Positions 5,551 through 12,100 are shown, numbered from the stretch's first letter. The stretch: 13,612 nucleotides of DNA from Baffinella frigidus (GCA_026770585.1 MU646309.1:640872-654483), one strand, 5' to 3'. The notes: generated by a model not told the origin, from the sequence alone. Numbers and translations are program-made.

Positions 5551-5577
5551 CCGTGAAGCACCCGGTGGCTGCTAAGT
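5551..5577 (+). repeat. 27-bp direct repeat, copy 2
   Basis: CCGTGAAGCACCCGGTGGCT then GCTAAGT, followed by a 10-G run. This and 5381-5407 could be target-site-like flanks or a simple duplication. Confidence 0.88.
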
Positions 5578-5662
5578 GTGGGGGGGGGGTGCCTGGAGGC
5601 AGAGGAGGAGTGCGATTGCGATTGTCACCATCTCGTTGCTTGGCACGGAGATGTAGATGCTG

Positions 5663-5868
5663 TTAGGGTTTAGGGTTCAGGGTTTAGGGTTTAGGGTTTA
5701 GGGTTTAGGGTTTAGGGTTTAGGGTTTAGGGTTTAGGGTTTGTGGTTTAGGGTGTAGGGTTTAGGGTATAGGGTTTGGGGTTTAGGGTTTAGGGTTCAGG
5801 GTTTAGGGTTTAGGGTTTAGGGTTCAGGGTTTAGGGTTCAGGGTGTAGGGTGTAGGGTTTAGACTTTA
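5663..5868 (+). repeat. Telomere-like TTTAGGG tract
   Basis: Starts GTTAGGGTTTAGGGTTC. Heptamer phase is well kept, with TTTAGGG dominant and occasional TTCAGGG, TGTAGGG and TATAGGG units. It fades into TTTAGACTTTAGGGATCG at about 5868. This is the cleanest tract in the middle of the window and is clearly interstitial. Confidence 0.93.
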
Positions 5869-6123
5869 GGGATCGCTCAGGTGCTTGGACGTCGAGATGG
5901 ATTAAATGGTATAGGGGGAAAGGGCGGATCCGCATGGGGCGCGTAACATACCTCACACCCATGATGCTGCGACCAAAACGCTGAACCCCAAGCTCGGCAT
6001 CCCACATCTGTCGGGGCATACGAATTGAGATGAAAGATCCCACATCTCTCAAAGATCCCACATCTCTCTCCAGCTGCTGTTCGGAAAGGGGAAGGAGCGT
6101 GGGGGCGGGCGGGGAGGAGAGGG
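5869..6123. other. Non-telomeric stretch, no supported gene
   Basis: Minus-strand frames (5831-6142 and 5877-6281) are open here, but one ends in translated telomere repeats and neither shows a known domain. The only repeat seen is an 18-bp perfect tandem duplication, AAAGATCCCACATCTCTC, at 6033-6068. Confidence 0.45.
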
Positions 6124-6172
6124 TAGGCGGGCGGGCGGGCAACCCCGGCGCCGTACTTGGAGAAAAATACGA
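6124..6172 (+). repeat. 49-bp inverted repeat, left arm
   Basis: TAGGCGGGCGGGCGGGCAAC, CCCGGCGCCGTACTTGGAG and AAAAATACGA. The reverse complement of 7261-7310 matches it with about four differences. The pair encloses 1.09 kb that includes the longest open frame. This may be the terminal repeat of a larger element. Confidence 0.82.
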
Positions 6173-6479
6173 GAGCCACCACCACGCCTAATCCTGCCGC
6201 CTGCGCCTGTTGCCGCCGCCCGCCCGAGGCAGCGATCCAGCGGATCTCGCTCTCCTGTTTGTCCCTGCCCTCCTCGAGCATCTCGACCCCTTCTGATGTT
6301 GGGGCTCCTGGCCCGCCCTTCGCTCCATCCCGTCACGAATCCCAAATTCCCGCCAGCCCTCCTAATAATCAGCTCCCGAAGATGTAAAATAGTACCACGT
6401 AAGTAGTTTATAATTAACCTGGTACGAGCCTAAAACTCAACTCTTACTAAGATTTTATGCAATGCTTGAATTTAGACCC

Positions 6480-7080
6480 TTCTGGAGCCTGGAGCCTGTT
6501 TGGTACCAGGTGCCGAGAGGAATGGAAGACAGGGCGGAAGGGCGGCGGGGCACCGGGAGGAGCTGTCCCAACTGCTTTGCGTGCCTTTCGGGAGCCATCT
6601 CCATCGTGCCGTGGCCAGTGGGTGGTCGGTACCACCGTTCAGGGCTGCCTGGCAGCTGTTCTCCTCTTCCTCAACCCCCCCTCGCTACAGCAGCGAGGGA
6701 GGCGGGTCAGGGCGGAAGGTCGCGTGGAGGAGTTGTTACAATGGCTGTTTGCGCTTGGTATGGACTCTCATCAGCCTTTTCTGGCCAATCGGCCGGTCGG
6801 CACCGACGTTCTGGGCTGGTTGTCGTCTGCTCTTGCTAGAACCCACCTTTAGAAGGGAACACGTAAGGACCGCGGAGCGCACGAACGGCACTATCCCAGG
6901 CACACCCGAGCTTTGTGAGAGTCGTTCACGGCCTTTCGAAGCAGTGGGCGGGGTCGGCACCACTGTTCGGTGCTATTTGGTGTTTGTTCTCCCTCTTCGC
7001 AGAGGTCTCTTGCTAGAACCTCCGGGAGGGAAGACGGGCGGACAGCGGGGTGCAGGCACGGCACTGCCCGAGGCACAACC
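6480..7080 (+). repeat. Diverged tandem repeat of about 155-170 bp
   Basis: Recurring blocks: GGTCGGTACCACCGTTCAGG at about 6627, GGTCGGCACCGACGTTCTGG at 6797 and GGTCGGCACCACTGTTCGG at 6953. Each is followed by a TGTTCTCC or TGCTCTTGCTAGAACC box. GGAGGAGCTGTCCCAACTGC (6557) is also echoed by GGAGGAGTTGTTACAATGGC (6727). The units are old and unequal in length. The repetition explains much of the internal similarity in the open frame across it. Confidence 0.6.
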
Positions 7081-7336
7081 GAGGTTCCTAAGGGTTAATC
7101 ACATCCTGGGGGCTGTCACGCGTGGGAAGAGGGCGCTTGTTTGGTCCAGGATTCCGTGCAACATCATTGAGAAGTCTTCGAACCAACTACACAGAACCAC
7201 TGAACTGTTGCCACTCACAGCAGTTTTTGGTCCTGCAGCCTGTGTATTTTGGTGTTTCGATCGTTTTTTTCCTCCAAGTACGGCGCCGGAGTTGCCCGCC
7301 CGCCAGCCTAGACGGACACCGGAACTGGTTCTGTAG
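6500..7336 (+). other. Longest open frame, 278 codons, coding status doubtful
   Basis: Opens with ATG at 6500 and closes with TAG at 7334-7336. The translated product has no family I recognise. Hydrophobic patches (LLCVPF, CYLVFVLPL, CVFWCFDRFF) alternate with Arg/Pro/Gly-rich segments, as in random translation of GC-rich DNA. The frame runs through the diverged tandem repeat and into the right inverted-repeat arm at 7261-7310, and other + frames are open over the same ground. These points argue against a real gene. A spliced gene cannot be excluded; TTTTTTTCCTCCAAG at 7264-7278 looks like a splice acceptor, but it lies inside the repeat arm. Confidence 0.15.
7261..7310 (-). repeat. 49-bp inverted repeat, right arm
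   Basis: Reverse complement of 6124-6172: on the minus strand it reads TAGGCTGGCGGGCGGGCAAC, TCCGGCGCCGTACTTGGAGG and AAAAAAACGA. I found no matching direct repeat outside the arms. Confidence 0.82.
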
Positions 7337-7545
7337 AAAGGCCATGCTTCCTTTCGGATCACATCAGGCCCCCCACTGCTTCGTGAGCGTTACGGCCTAC
7401 ACATCGTTACCCACTGCTCACAACCACGCGAGCTCAGCCCCGGCGGACCTTGAAAAGGGCAAGCGTCGAGCACATTTTCCCACACGGCGCGCAAGGTCTT
7501 GTTCCGATCTCATATGGCAACACTGATAATTTATACACTGAAAAA
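7311..7545. other. Gene-free stretch
   Basis: No open frame with recognisable content and no repeat that I can pair elsewhere in the window. Confidence 0.4.
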
Positions 7546-7610
7546 AATGAAATTTACTACACAGAACGTTCTTTACATGTAATATTAAAGCAAACGATTT
7601 TGGTTGAAAT
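7546..7610. mobile_element. Family C element, degraded copy
   Basis: AATGAAATTTACTACACA, TTCTTTAC, TAATATTAAAGCA and a weak right end (TTTTGGTTGAAAT) follow the minus-strand order of the 9911-9979 element. The right arm is heavily decayed, so this is called as a relic. Confidence 0.55.
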
Positions 7611-7666
7611 CCAGTTTATGCATCATAGGTGTTTCCGTATGAGATCAACACACGAGCCATCTCCCC

Positions 7667-7808
7667 CCACCAACCCTCACGGGAGGACTAAATCGTCGAT
7701 TCTCAAACCTTCAATTTACCTCGGCAGACCTCCCGAAAAAGGGGGTCTGGCACAGGTAAAACCAAGGATATAAAATCGAAGATTTGGTCCTCCTGTGAGG
7801 GTTGGTGG
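7667..7808. mobile_element. Foldback MITE (family E), compact copy
   Basis: The left arm starts CCACCAACCCTCACGGGAGG ACTAAATCGTCGATT. The right arm, on the minus strand, gives CCACCAACCCTCACAGGAGG ACCAAATCTTCGATT. Imperfect pairing continues through TTTACCT, GGCAGACC and CCC, so nearly the whole 142 bp is one palindrome. A longer relative sits at 2251-2449. There is no coding capacity and no clear target duplication. Confidence 0.85.
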
Positions 7809-7872
7809 TCCCGCACGCGAACGCTGGATTGCGCTGTGTAACACGCAGGCGTCTGTGCCTTTATGGGCATCA

Positions 7873-7920
7873 AATAAACTTCTCTCGCACATCAAGAATA
7901 AACTTCTCTCGCACATCAAG
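7873..7920 (+). repeat. 24-bp perfect tandem duplication
   Basis: Two identical units of AATAAACTTCTCTCGCACAT CAAG. The stretch 7809-8010 has short open frames in two + frames that both run through it (INFSRTSR read twice). Nothing there is recognisable. Confidence 0.95.
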
Positions 7921-8010
7921 ACTCGGCCACGCGATGCAGCCGGAATTCCGCCTTGGATTCAAGATGAAAAGGTCCACGCTCGCTGCTAAGTTGTCTTCGT
8001 GTGAGCTGCC

Positions 8011-8144
8011 GATGCCCTACAAGGGTACCTCGCTCATAAGAAAGCACCCTTCGTAGGACCCTACAGTAGGTCTATGCCTAGGGTCCTCTGGTGGTCCTAG
8101 GGGGGGGGGCTCTTTCTTATGAGCGGGGTACCCCTGTAGCCATC
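8011..8144. mobile_element. Family A palindromic MITE, complete copy
   Basis: Core limits are 8017-8139. The left end CTACAAGGGTACCTCGCTC ATAAGAAAG matches the right end on the minus strand, CTACAGGGGTACCCCGCTC ATAAGAAAG, with about two mismatches over 28 bp. The symmetry extends weakly to GATG at both sides. The centre is CGTAGGACCCTACAGTAGG, TCTATGCCTAGGG and GGTGGTCCTAGG, with a 10-G run. Truncated relatives are at 3102-3176 (left half) and 8974-9036 (right half). The + frame encodes GTSLIRK, similar to GTSLVRK at 3102, because the DNA is repeated. Confidence 0.88.
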
Positions 8145-8272
8145 TCGGGACAGCCGGGGACCTAGACCAGACTACGTCCTCACATTCCTTACACTAGGTT
8201 CTCGCATCCGGTCTGAAGATGGGCCCGCCTCGGGGCCGGGCGCCCAGACTCGAAGGGGAGGGGCACGCTACT
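8145..8272. other. Spacer between two MITEs
   Basis: No gene. GATGGGCCCGCCTCGG near its end (8219) and ACGGGCCCGCCTCTG at 8381 place a shared GGGCCCGCCT on both sides of the family B element. These may be an old duplication of the target, though not immediately adjacent to the termini. Confidence 0.4.
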
Positions 8273-8379
8273 CTATCCCTTAAGTGGCCAGGGGGTCGTA
8301 AAAGACCCACGCCAGGTCCTAAGCAGGTCCTAGGGCCCTATGGTAGGGCGTATGCGCCTACTGGCCACTTGAGGGATAG
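8273..8379. mobile_element. Family B palindromic MITE, copy 2
   Basis: Ends CTATCCCTTAAGTGGCCAG and, on the minus strand, CTATCCCTCAAGTGGCCAG: 18 of 19 positions. Inner hairpin GGGTC-GTAAAA-GACCC, then GGTCCTAAGCAGGTCCTAGG and GCCCTATGGTAGGGCGTATG. It is better preserved at the ends than the copy at 3551-3654. Confidence 0.88.
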
Positions 8380-8384
8380 GACGG

Positions 8385-8403
8385 GCCCGCCTCTGAGGCG
8401 GGC
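8385..8403. repeat. GC-rich hairpin
   Basis: GCCCGCCT-CTG-AGGCGGGC: perfect 8-bp stem with a 3-base loop, six bases beyond the family B element. A 12-bp near-tandem (TTGACCATCAAT, TTGACCATCAAA) follows at 8405-8428. Confidence 0.8.
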
Positions 8404-8463
8404 GTTGACCATCAATTTGACCATCAAAAGATCAGGCGCACTCGAAGGCGGCAGGGCACGCGA

Positions 8464-8653
8464 GGAAGGCGCCGCGCTCGCCGTCGAAGGCCACCGAGAC
8501 CGCCACGCTCCCTGCTCCCCGCGCGCCCCGCGTGTCAGCGCCACGGGCGTGCTACTTTTGATCTCTTCGTTGTACCTTCACCACGCCAGGTGTTGCTTTG
8601 TTTTTCTTTAATTATTTTAAGGAAGTGTGTTTAAGTCATTACTGGGAACCCTG
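8464..8653 (+). repeat. Segmental duplication, copy 1
   Basis: GAAGGCGCCGCGCTCGCCG, AAGGCCACCGAGACCGCCAC, CCCCGCGTGTCAGCGCCACG, CTTCGTTGT, CACGCCAGGT and TCATTACTGGGAACCCTG recur in the same order at 8704-8975. Here the copy is uninterrupted by telomere repeats but has its own AT-rich insert (about 8600-8632). Confidence 0.8.
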
Positions 8654-8663
8654 ATTGAGGATG

Positions 8664-8703
8664 CAGGGTTCAGGGTTCAGGGGGTAGGGAATAGGGCTTA
8701 GGG
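8664..8703 (+). repeat. Short telomere-like tract
   Basis: GCAGGGTTCAGGGTTCAGGG then GGTAGGGAATAGGGCTTAGGG, joining the two segmental copies. Confidence 0.75.
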
Positions 8704-8744
8704 GAAGGCCCCGCGCTCGCCGTCGAAGGCCACACGCTTCCTGC

Positions 8745-8822
8745 GTGAGGGTTCAGGGTTCAGGGGTTAGGGATTAGGGCTTAGGGTTCAGGGTTTAGGG
8801 GTCAGGGATAAGGGCTTAGGGT
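8745..8822 (+). repeat. Telomere-like block inside a duplicated segment
   Basis: Variants of TTCAGGG, TTTAGGG and CTTAGGG lie between the duplicated words GAAGGCCAC and GAGGCCAC. Because copy 1 (8464-8653) is continuous at this place, the block is most simply read as an insertion or gap-fill. Confidence 0.72.
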
Positions 8823-8929
8823 GAGGCCACTGAGAGCGCCACACTCCCTGCCCCCCCCGCGCCCCGCGTGTCAGCGCCACGTGCGTGCTACTGTGTTCGT
8901 TCGAGTTGATTTCTTCGTTGTTCGGTGAC

Positions 8930-8959
8930 GACCTGGCGTGGTCATTACCACGCCAGGTC
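8930..8959. repeat. Perfect 13-bp-stem hairpin
   Basis: GACCTGGCGTGGT and ACCACGCCAGGTC are exact complements around the loop CATT. The arms contain the 9-mer CACGCCAGG, which occurs eight times in this window. Confidence 0.92.
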
Positions 8960-8973
8960 ATTACTGGGAACCC

Positions 8974-9036
8974 TGCTCTATGCCTAGGGCCCTATGGTGG
9001 TACTAGGGGGGAGGGGGGCGCTTTCTTATGGGCGAG
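8974..9036 (-). mobile_element. Family A element, right half
   Basis: TCTATGCCTAGGGCCCTATG, GTGGTACTAGGGGGG and CGCTTTCTTATGGGCGAGG equal the right half of the complete element at 8011-8144. The outer GGTACC is lost. It abuts the end of the segmental duplication. Confidence 0.72.
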
Positions 9037-9052
9037 GCAGCCTTCTACTCTA

Positions 9053-9189
9053 ATCTCCATAGAAGTATTGATTAATTGCTATTGGGCAACGAAAATTACT
9101 ACACGATTTGCTCATAAAAGTAATAGTAAAGCATTTGTGTAGTAAATTTCGTTGCGCCAAACGCAATTAATCAATACTTTTGTGGAGAT
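9053..9189. mobile_element. Family C inverted-repeat element, full copy
   Basis: The left arm, ATCTCCATAGAAGTATTGA TTAATTG then GCAACGAAAATTACTACAC, is matched on the minus strand by ATCTCCACAAAAGTATTGA TTAATTG then GCAACGAAATTTACTACAC. Arms are about 55-60 bp around a short centre (CATAAAAGTAATAGTAAAGC). The inner motif CAACGAAAWTTACTACAC is shared with 9911-9979, 7546-7610 and 12314-12429, but the outer arm differs between copies. No transposase and no clear target duplication. Confidence 0.88.
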
Positions 9190-9270
9190 GAACATTCAGG
9201 GCTTCTTCCCGCACTTCTCTCCATTCCCCTTTCCCGTTCCCTTCCCGCGGTCGCGCTGTGTGATCAATCC

Positions 9271-9395
9271 AATTTCGGAACACGACAGGTTTTGTCCCGC
9301 TATCTTAGGCTTCCGACGCGGAAGATAAGGGTGTGTATGCTATTTTAGGCATACAATGATACTATCTTTCGCCTTTTTATGTTCCGAGATGAAAT
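9271..9395. mobile_element. Family I MITE-like element, copy 2
   Basis: AATTTCGGAACACGACAGG to TGTTCCGAGATGAAAT. Inner hairpin TTAGGCTTCCG-ACG-CGGAAGATAA, then GTATGCTATTTTAGGCATAC, which is itself a small inverted repeat (GTATGC / GCATAC). It agrees with 4371-4513 except for the latter's 18-base insertion. The well-kept hairpin suggests this copy is nearer the ancestor. Confidence 0.8.
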
Positions 9396-9590
9396 CACCG
9401 CTGCCACCCCGCTGCGCGTACGCCCACTCGCACGCGCGCCAACTCACCTCACAACATTACTGAAGCAGTGTCACGTTGTTTGCTGTGGTAGTGTTTTGTT
9501 ATGGCAAGTTAGGGCAGGGTGATTGTTGCTATCTTGGGCATAACACCCATGCCAAACACAGCATACAAACGATACTGATTCAGTTATCTC

Positions 9591-9757
9591 ATAGGATAAC
9601 GTCCTAAAAACCTGGCAATCAAGCCTACGGTATTGCCTACGGTAGGCCGTAGGGCCCCTGGGGGGGGTCCTACAAAACATTAGGTCCTAGGGGCGCTACG
9701 GCCTACCGTAGGCAATACCGTAGGCCTAACCACCCGGTTTTCAGGACGTTACCCTAT
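9591..9757. mobile_element. Foldback element (family G)
   Basis: Arms of about 70 bp. The left reads ATAGGATAACGTCCTAAAAA CC, then AAGCCTACGGTATTGCCTAC GGTAGGCCGTAG. The right, on the minus strand, reads ATAGGGTAACGTCCTGAAAA CC, then AGGCCTACGGTATTGCCTAC GGTAGGCCGTAG. The stretch CCTACGGTATTGCCTACGGT is identical in both arms. The centre has an 8-G run and GGTCCTAGG, shared with families A and B. A minus-strand open frame across it is a by-product. Confidence 0.85.
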
Positions 9758-9910
9758 TCAATCTTCCGAGCCGAAAACGGTGGGAGGGAGGGGGGTGGGA
9801 TAGGCCCGCCTCGGGAGCTCTTGGAGCTCGTGGATAGAGTAGAGTGATACATATATTGGGATATTTCAGGAATTCTATGGAGGGAGGGGGGGGCGCAGGC
9901 AAAATGGATT
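9758..9910. other. Gene-free spacer
   Basis: Contains GGGATAGGCCCGCCTCGGGAG (about 9797), similar to the flanks of the family B element at 8273-8379, and GAGCTC-TTG-GAGCTC (about 9817-9831). Nothing coding. Confidence 0.4.
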
Positions 9911-9979
9911 CAATGAAAATTACTACACGACTGCTTTAATATTACTAGTAAAGACCATTATGTGTAGTAAATTTCATTG
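9911..9979. mobile_element. Family C element, core copy
   Basis: CAATGAAAATTACTACACGA and, on the minus strand, CAATGAAATTTACTACACAT: 18-bp arms with one mismatch around a 30-base AT-rich centre. It is only 69 bp, the minimal form of family C without the longer outer arms of 9053-9189. Confidence 0.85.
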
Positions 9980-10015
9980 CACAACTTCTTTGGATTGAAA
10001 AGGTTTCCACATAAG

Positions 10016-10050
10016 GGCGCAGACCGGCCTAATGTGGCGCAGACCGGCCT
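10016..10050 (+). repeat. 15-bp direct repeat with 20-bp period
   Basis: GGCGCAGACCGGCCT at 10016-10030 and again at 10036-10050. A 12-bp perfect palindrome CCTGGCGCCAGG follows at 10122-10133. The short frames here show no domain. Confidence 0.85.
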
Positions 10051-10157
10051 GCCCGTGACTGGTACAATTTTTAACAACCCCACATTCAAAATACGCCCTC
10101 TTCCAGCCTCGAGTGGGCAGACCTGGCGCCAGGCCCTCCGGGGACGTAACTGTCACG

Positions 10158-10450
10158 CTCGTGTCCGATACCCACACTCCCGCCTCCACTTTCACCTGAG
10201 GTTCGGTTTCGTTAAGTCAACTTTCTAAAAAAGAGAGAGAGTCAATTTCCTTGTTAGCGGGTCAGTAAAATCAACTCGGTCGTGTCGGATCCACACCCCC
10301 CCGCCTCCACTTTCACCGGAGGCTCGGTTTCGTTAAGTCAATTTACTATAATGGGATAATACAATACAGTCAACTATGTCTCGTCGGAACCACAAACTCC
10401 CGCCGCCACGCGCACCGGAGGCTCGGTTTCGTTCAGTCAATTTCCTGATC
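10158..10450 (+). repeat. Tandem repeat of about 100-120 bp, three units
   Basis: Unit landmarks: TCGG(A)TCCACAC or a variant, CTCCCGCCTCCACTTTCACC, GGAGGCTCGGTTTCGTTAAG and TCAATTTAC or TCAACTTTC. The TC(C/G)GA word stands at 10164, 10285 and 10384, giving periods of 121 and 99; the unit ends vary most. TCAAC and TCAAT words recur throughout. Unit 1 contains a short GA run. Confidence 0.82.
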
Positions 10451-10476
10451 AGCACCTCAATACCACACGGTGGACT

Positions 10477-10602
10477 ACGAACCTTTCATCAAAAGTCAAC
10501 TTACCTGACGACAATTAACCTGAAGGATTTTTCTAATGCAAATTGGTCACGTGACACCCCGGAATCCGGGGTCAACAAAACCCTCGTAGCCCACGGAGTG
10601 GA
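10477..10602 (+). repeat. Dispersed repeat R1, copy 2
   Basis: Matches 2689-2812 in order from ACGAACCTTTCATCAAAAGT to AACCCTCGTAGCCCAC. This copy has a clean hairpin ACCCCGG-AAT-CCGGGGT at 10556-10572, degraded in the other copy. A + frame (10376-10663) runs through both this and the tandem array; I do not accept it as a gene. Confidence 0.8.
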
Positions 10603-10649
10603 TGTCAACGTGGCGGTCCGACCAATCGAGTGTTTTCTCAAGATAGGCA

Positions 10650-10908
10650 ACACAGGGTTTTAGGGTCCAGGGTTTAGGGTTTAGGGTTTAGGGTTTAGGG
10701 TTTAGGGTTCAGGGTTTATGGTTTAGGGTTTAGGGTCTAGGGTCTAGGGTCTAGGGTCTAGGGTCTAGGGTTTAGGGCTTAGGATTCAGGATTTGAGGTT
10801 TAGGGTTCAGGATTTGAGGTTTCGGGTTCAGGGTTTAGGGTTTAGGGTTTAAGGTTGAGGGTTGAGGCTTGGGGATTTGAGGTTTAGGGTTTAGGGTTTA
10901 AGTTTTAG
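10650..10908 (+). repeat. Telomere-like tract with TCTAGGG block
   Basis: TTTAGGG units from about 10655, then five consecutive TCTAGGG heptamers (10736-10770). These are followed by degenerate TTCAGGA, TTTGAGG, TTGAGGG and TTTAAGT variants. The homogeneous TCTAGGG block shows local expansion of one variant. Confidence 0.9.
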
Positions 10909-10997
10909 GCACACACCGTGACAGGGACACAGGGTTTATGGTCTATGGTTCATGGTTTATGGTTTATGGTTTAGGGTTTAGCTGGGCACACACCGTG
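10908..10997 (+). repeat. TTTATGG variant run between 13-bp direct repeats
   Basis: GGCACACACCGTG at 10908-10920 and again at 10985-10997. Between them are TTTATGG, TCTATGG, TTCATGG and TTTAGGG heptamers. This is a telomere-variant block bounded by a direct repeat. Confidence 0.8.
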
Positions 10998-11148
10998 CCA
11001 TTGGGGTGCGCGAAAGTGACGAACACCGTCTCTGATTCCGGGAAGTTTTCGCCGGTGACCTTCGGGTTGAGGGCGTAGGGTTTAGGGTTTCGGGTTGCGC
11101 GCGGCGTTAAAAAAAAGGTCACGATTCCTGAATAACCCGAGAGTGAAT

Positions 11149-11493
11149 GACCCATAGGCCCTACGGTAGGCAATACCGTAGGGCCATAGGTGGTTTCCTA
11201 CGGATCAGGCAACGGAAAGTCGGTCAGAATCGGAGCGAAATTCCCTTCGGAGCCCGCTGTGTGGCTTACCACACCGCTGGCTTCACAGATCGGACCATGC
11301 ATTTTCGTGGTAATAATTGAGAAATTATCTGTGCAAACACATCTTATTAACCGACTTTTCGACCAGATGTCTGGTCTAACCAAACAGCGGGCGACAAAGA
11401 GATTTCCGGGCAGGAAATGCCCGAGTTCCCGTTACCTTACCCGTAGGAACCCCCATATGTCCCTACGGGTTGCCTACCGTAGGGTCCCAGGTC
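11149..11493. mobile_element. Large foldback element (family F)
   Basis: The left arm contains CCCTACGGTAGGCAATACCG, TAGGGCCATA, TTCCTACGG, CAACGG and CCCGCTGTGTGG. The right arm, on the minus strand, contains CCCTACGGTAGGCAACCCG, TAGGGACATA, TTCCTACGGG, TAACGG and CCCGCTGTTTGG, in the same order. The arms are about 120-135 bp each with many substitutions and small indels. The left end also has a tight palindrome CCCTACGGTA-GGCAA-TACCGTAGGG (11160-11184). The open frames inside (11190-11504 + and 11198-11383 -) show no domain and are arm shadows. Confidence 0.72.
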
Positions 11494-11513
11494 GTATCGC
11501 GTAGGGCTTATTT

Positions 11514-11570
11514 AAAATCCCTTCGAAGTCCGCTGTGTGGATTAGTTACTGTGTTCCATTAGTTACTGTG
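11514..11570 (+). repeat. Duplicated inner arm of family F plus 13-bp doublet
   Basis: CCCTTCGAAGTCCGCTGTGTGG repeats the internal family F word CCCTTCGGAGCCCGCTGTGTGG (11243). It is followed by ATTAGTTACTGTG twice (11541-11553 and 11558-11570). Confidence 0.75.
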
Positions 11571-11571
11571 A

Positions 11572-11595
11572 GCGTTTGTGTTGTGACACAAACGC
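11572..11595. repeat. Perfect 10-bp-stem hairpin
   Basis: GCGTTTGTGT and ACACAAACGC around the loop TGTG. No promoter or terminator context is visible. Confidence 0.9.
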
Positions 11596-11639
11596 AACAC
11601 GGTTGTGGTCTTATCGCTGATCCGTAGGGGTCGGGCCGT

Positions 11640-11716
11640 GTAGTACATAGTACATAGAATATATTTCCGACCTCCATATAGTATATAGTACATGGTATAT
11701 AGTATATATTATATCC
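11640..11716 (+). repeat. TAGTACATA / TATATAGTA low-complexity repeat
   Basis: Two related halves, each AT-rich and ending in TCCGACC (ATATTTCCGACCTCC and ATATCCGACCGACC), with many TAGTACAT, TATATAG and ATATTATA words. CCGACCTCACGGT at its right edge (about 11716) reappears inverted at about 12488-12503 (ACCGTGAGGTCGG). Confidence 0.7.
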
Positions 11717-11822
11717 GACCGACCTCACGGTCCCGCCCGGGCCTCGACAGTTAGTTACAGTCAGTGACTATTGTATCACTCAACCCAAGGCTGACGGGCC
11801 TATCTTATGAACTGTATCGAGC

Positions 11823-11948
11823 CACGCCAGACTGGAGGAGTGGGTTGATTTTTCTAAACCGAATCATTTAACGAGTGTCAACTTTTGAAAATCACTACCT
11901 CGAGGGGGAATTGACTTTTCGCGACCCCTTCCAAGACTCTGGCGTGGA
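11823..11948. mobile_element. Candidate element with CCACGCCAGA ends
   Basis: CCACGCCAGA at the left and TCTGGCGTGG at the right are exact complements over 10 bp and enclose about 125 bases. The interior has no coding frame. The layout matches 1560-1687 in ends and length, though I could not align the interiors convincingly. Confidence 0.45.
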
Positions 11949-11958
11949 GATTAATAAC

Positions 11959-11982
11959 GAAGAAGAAGAAGAAGAAGAAGAA
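11959..11982 (+). repeat. (GAA)8 microsatellite
   Basis: Eight uninterrupted GAA units right after the candidate element at 11823-11948. Further GAA-rich runs stand at about 12186-12226 and 12265-12281. Confidence 0.95.
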
Positions 11983-12040
11983 GTGACATTAGTCACAGCC
12001 GAGGCGCGTGGAGCTTTTGAGGGCTGACGATGCACCGATT

Positions 12041-12100
12041 AGGGTTTAGGGTTTAGGGTTTAGGGTTTAGGGTTCAGGGTTTAGGGTTTAGGGTTCAGGG
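12041..12100 (+). repeat. Telomere repeats forming the element's left end
   Basis: TTTAGGG units with two TTCAGGG, the last of which touches the hairpin word TACATCAT at 12101. The same TTCAGGG-to-hairpin junction occurs, inverted, at about 12760 and 13125. Confidence 0.9.

Larger units (their letters stand above)
8704..8975 (+). repeat. Segmental duplication, copy 2, interrupted
   Basis: Same motif order as 8464-8653. It breaks after GAAGGCCAC (8725-8733) and resumes at GAGGCCAC (8823-8830), with telomere-like repeats in the gap. The second copy also contains the perfect hairpin at 8930-8959, which copy 1 has only as its right half (CCACGCCAGG at 8581). Confidence 0.8.

Noticed and set aside
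6500-7336. 278-codon frame as a real gene or membrane protein
   Set aside because: No recognisable family, competing open frames in the same region, old tandem repeats inside and an inverted-repeat arm at the end. Kept only as a low-confidence open frame.
10376-10663. Frame sharing the peptide RTFHQKSTY with the frame at 2327-2737
   Set aside because: The shared peptide comes from dispersed DNA repeat R1. Indels break the frame soon after, and no coding constraint is visible.
11190-11504. Open frame of 104 codons inside family F
   Set aside because: It spans both inverted arms of a foldback element and resembles no transposase or other protein.
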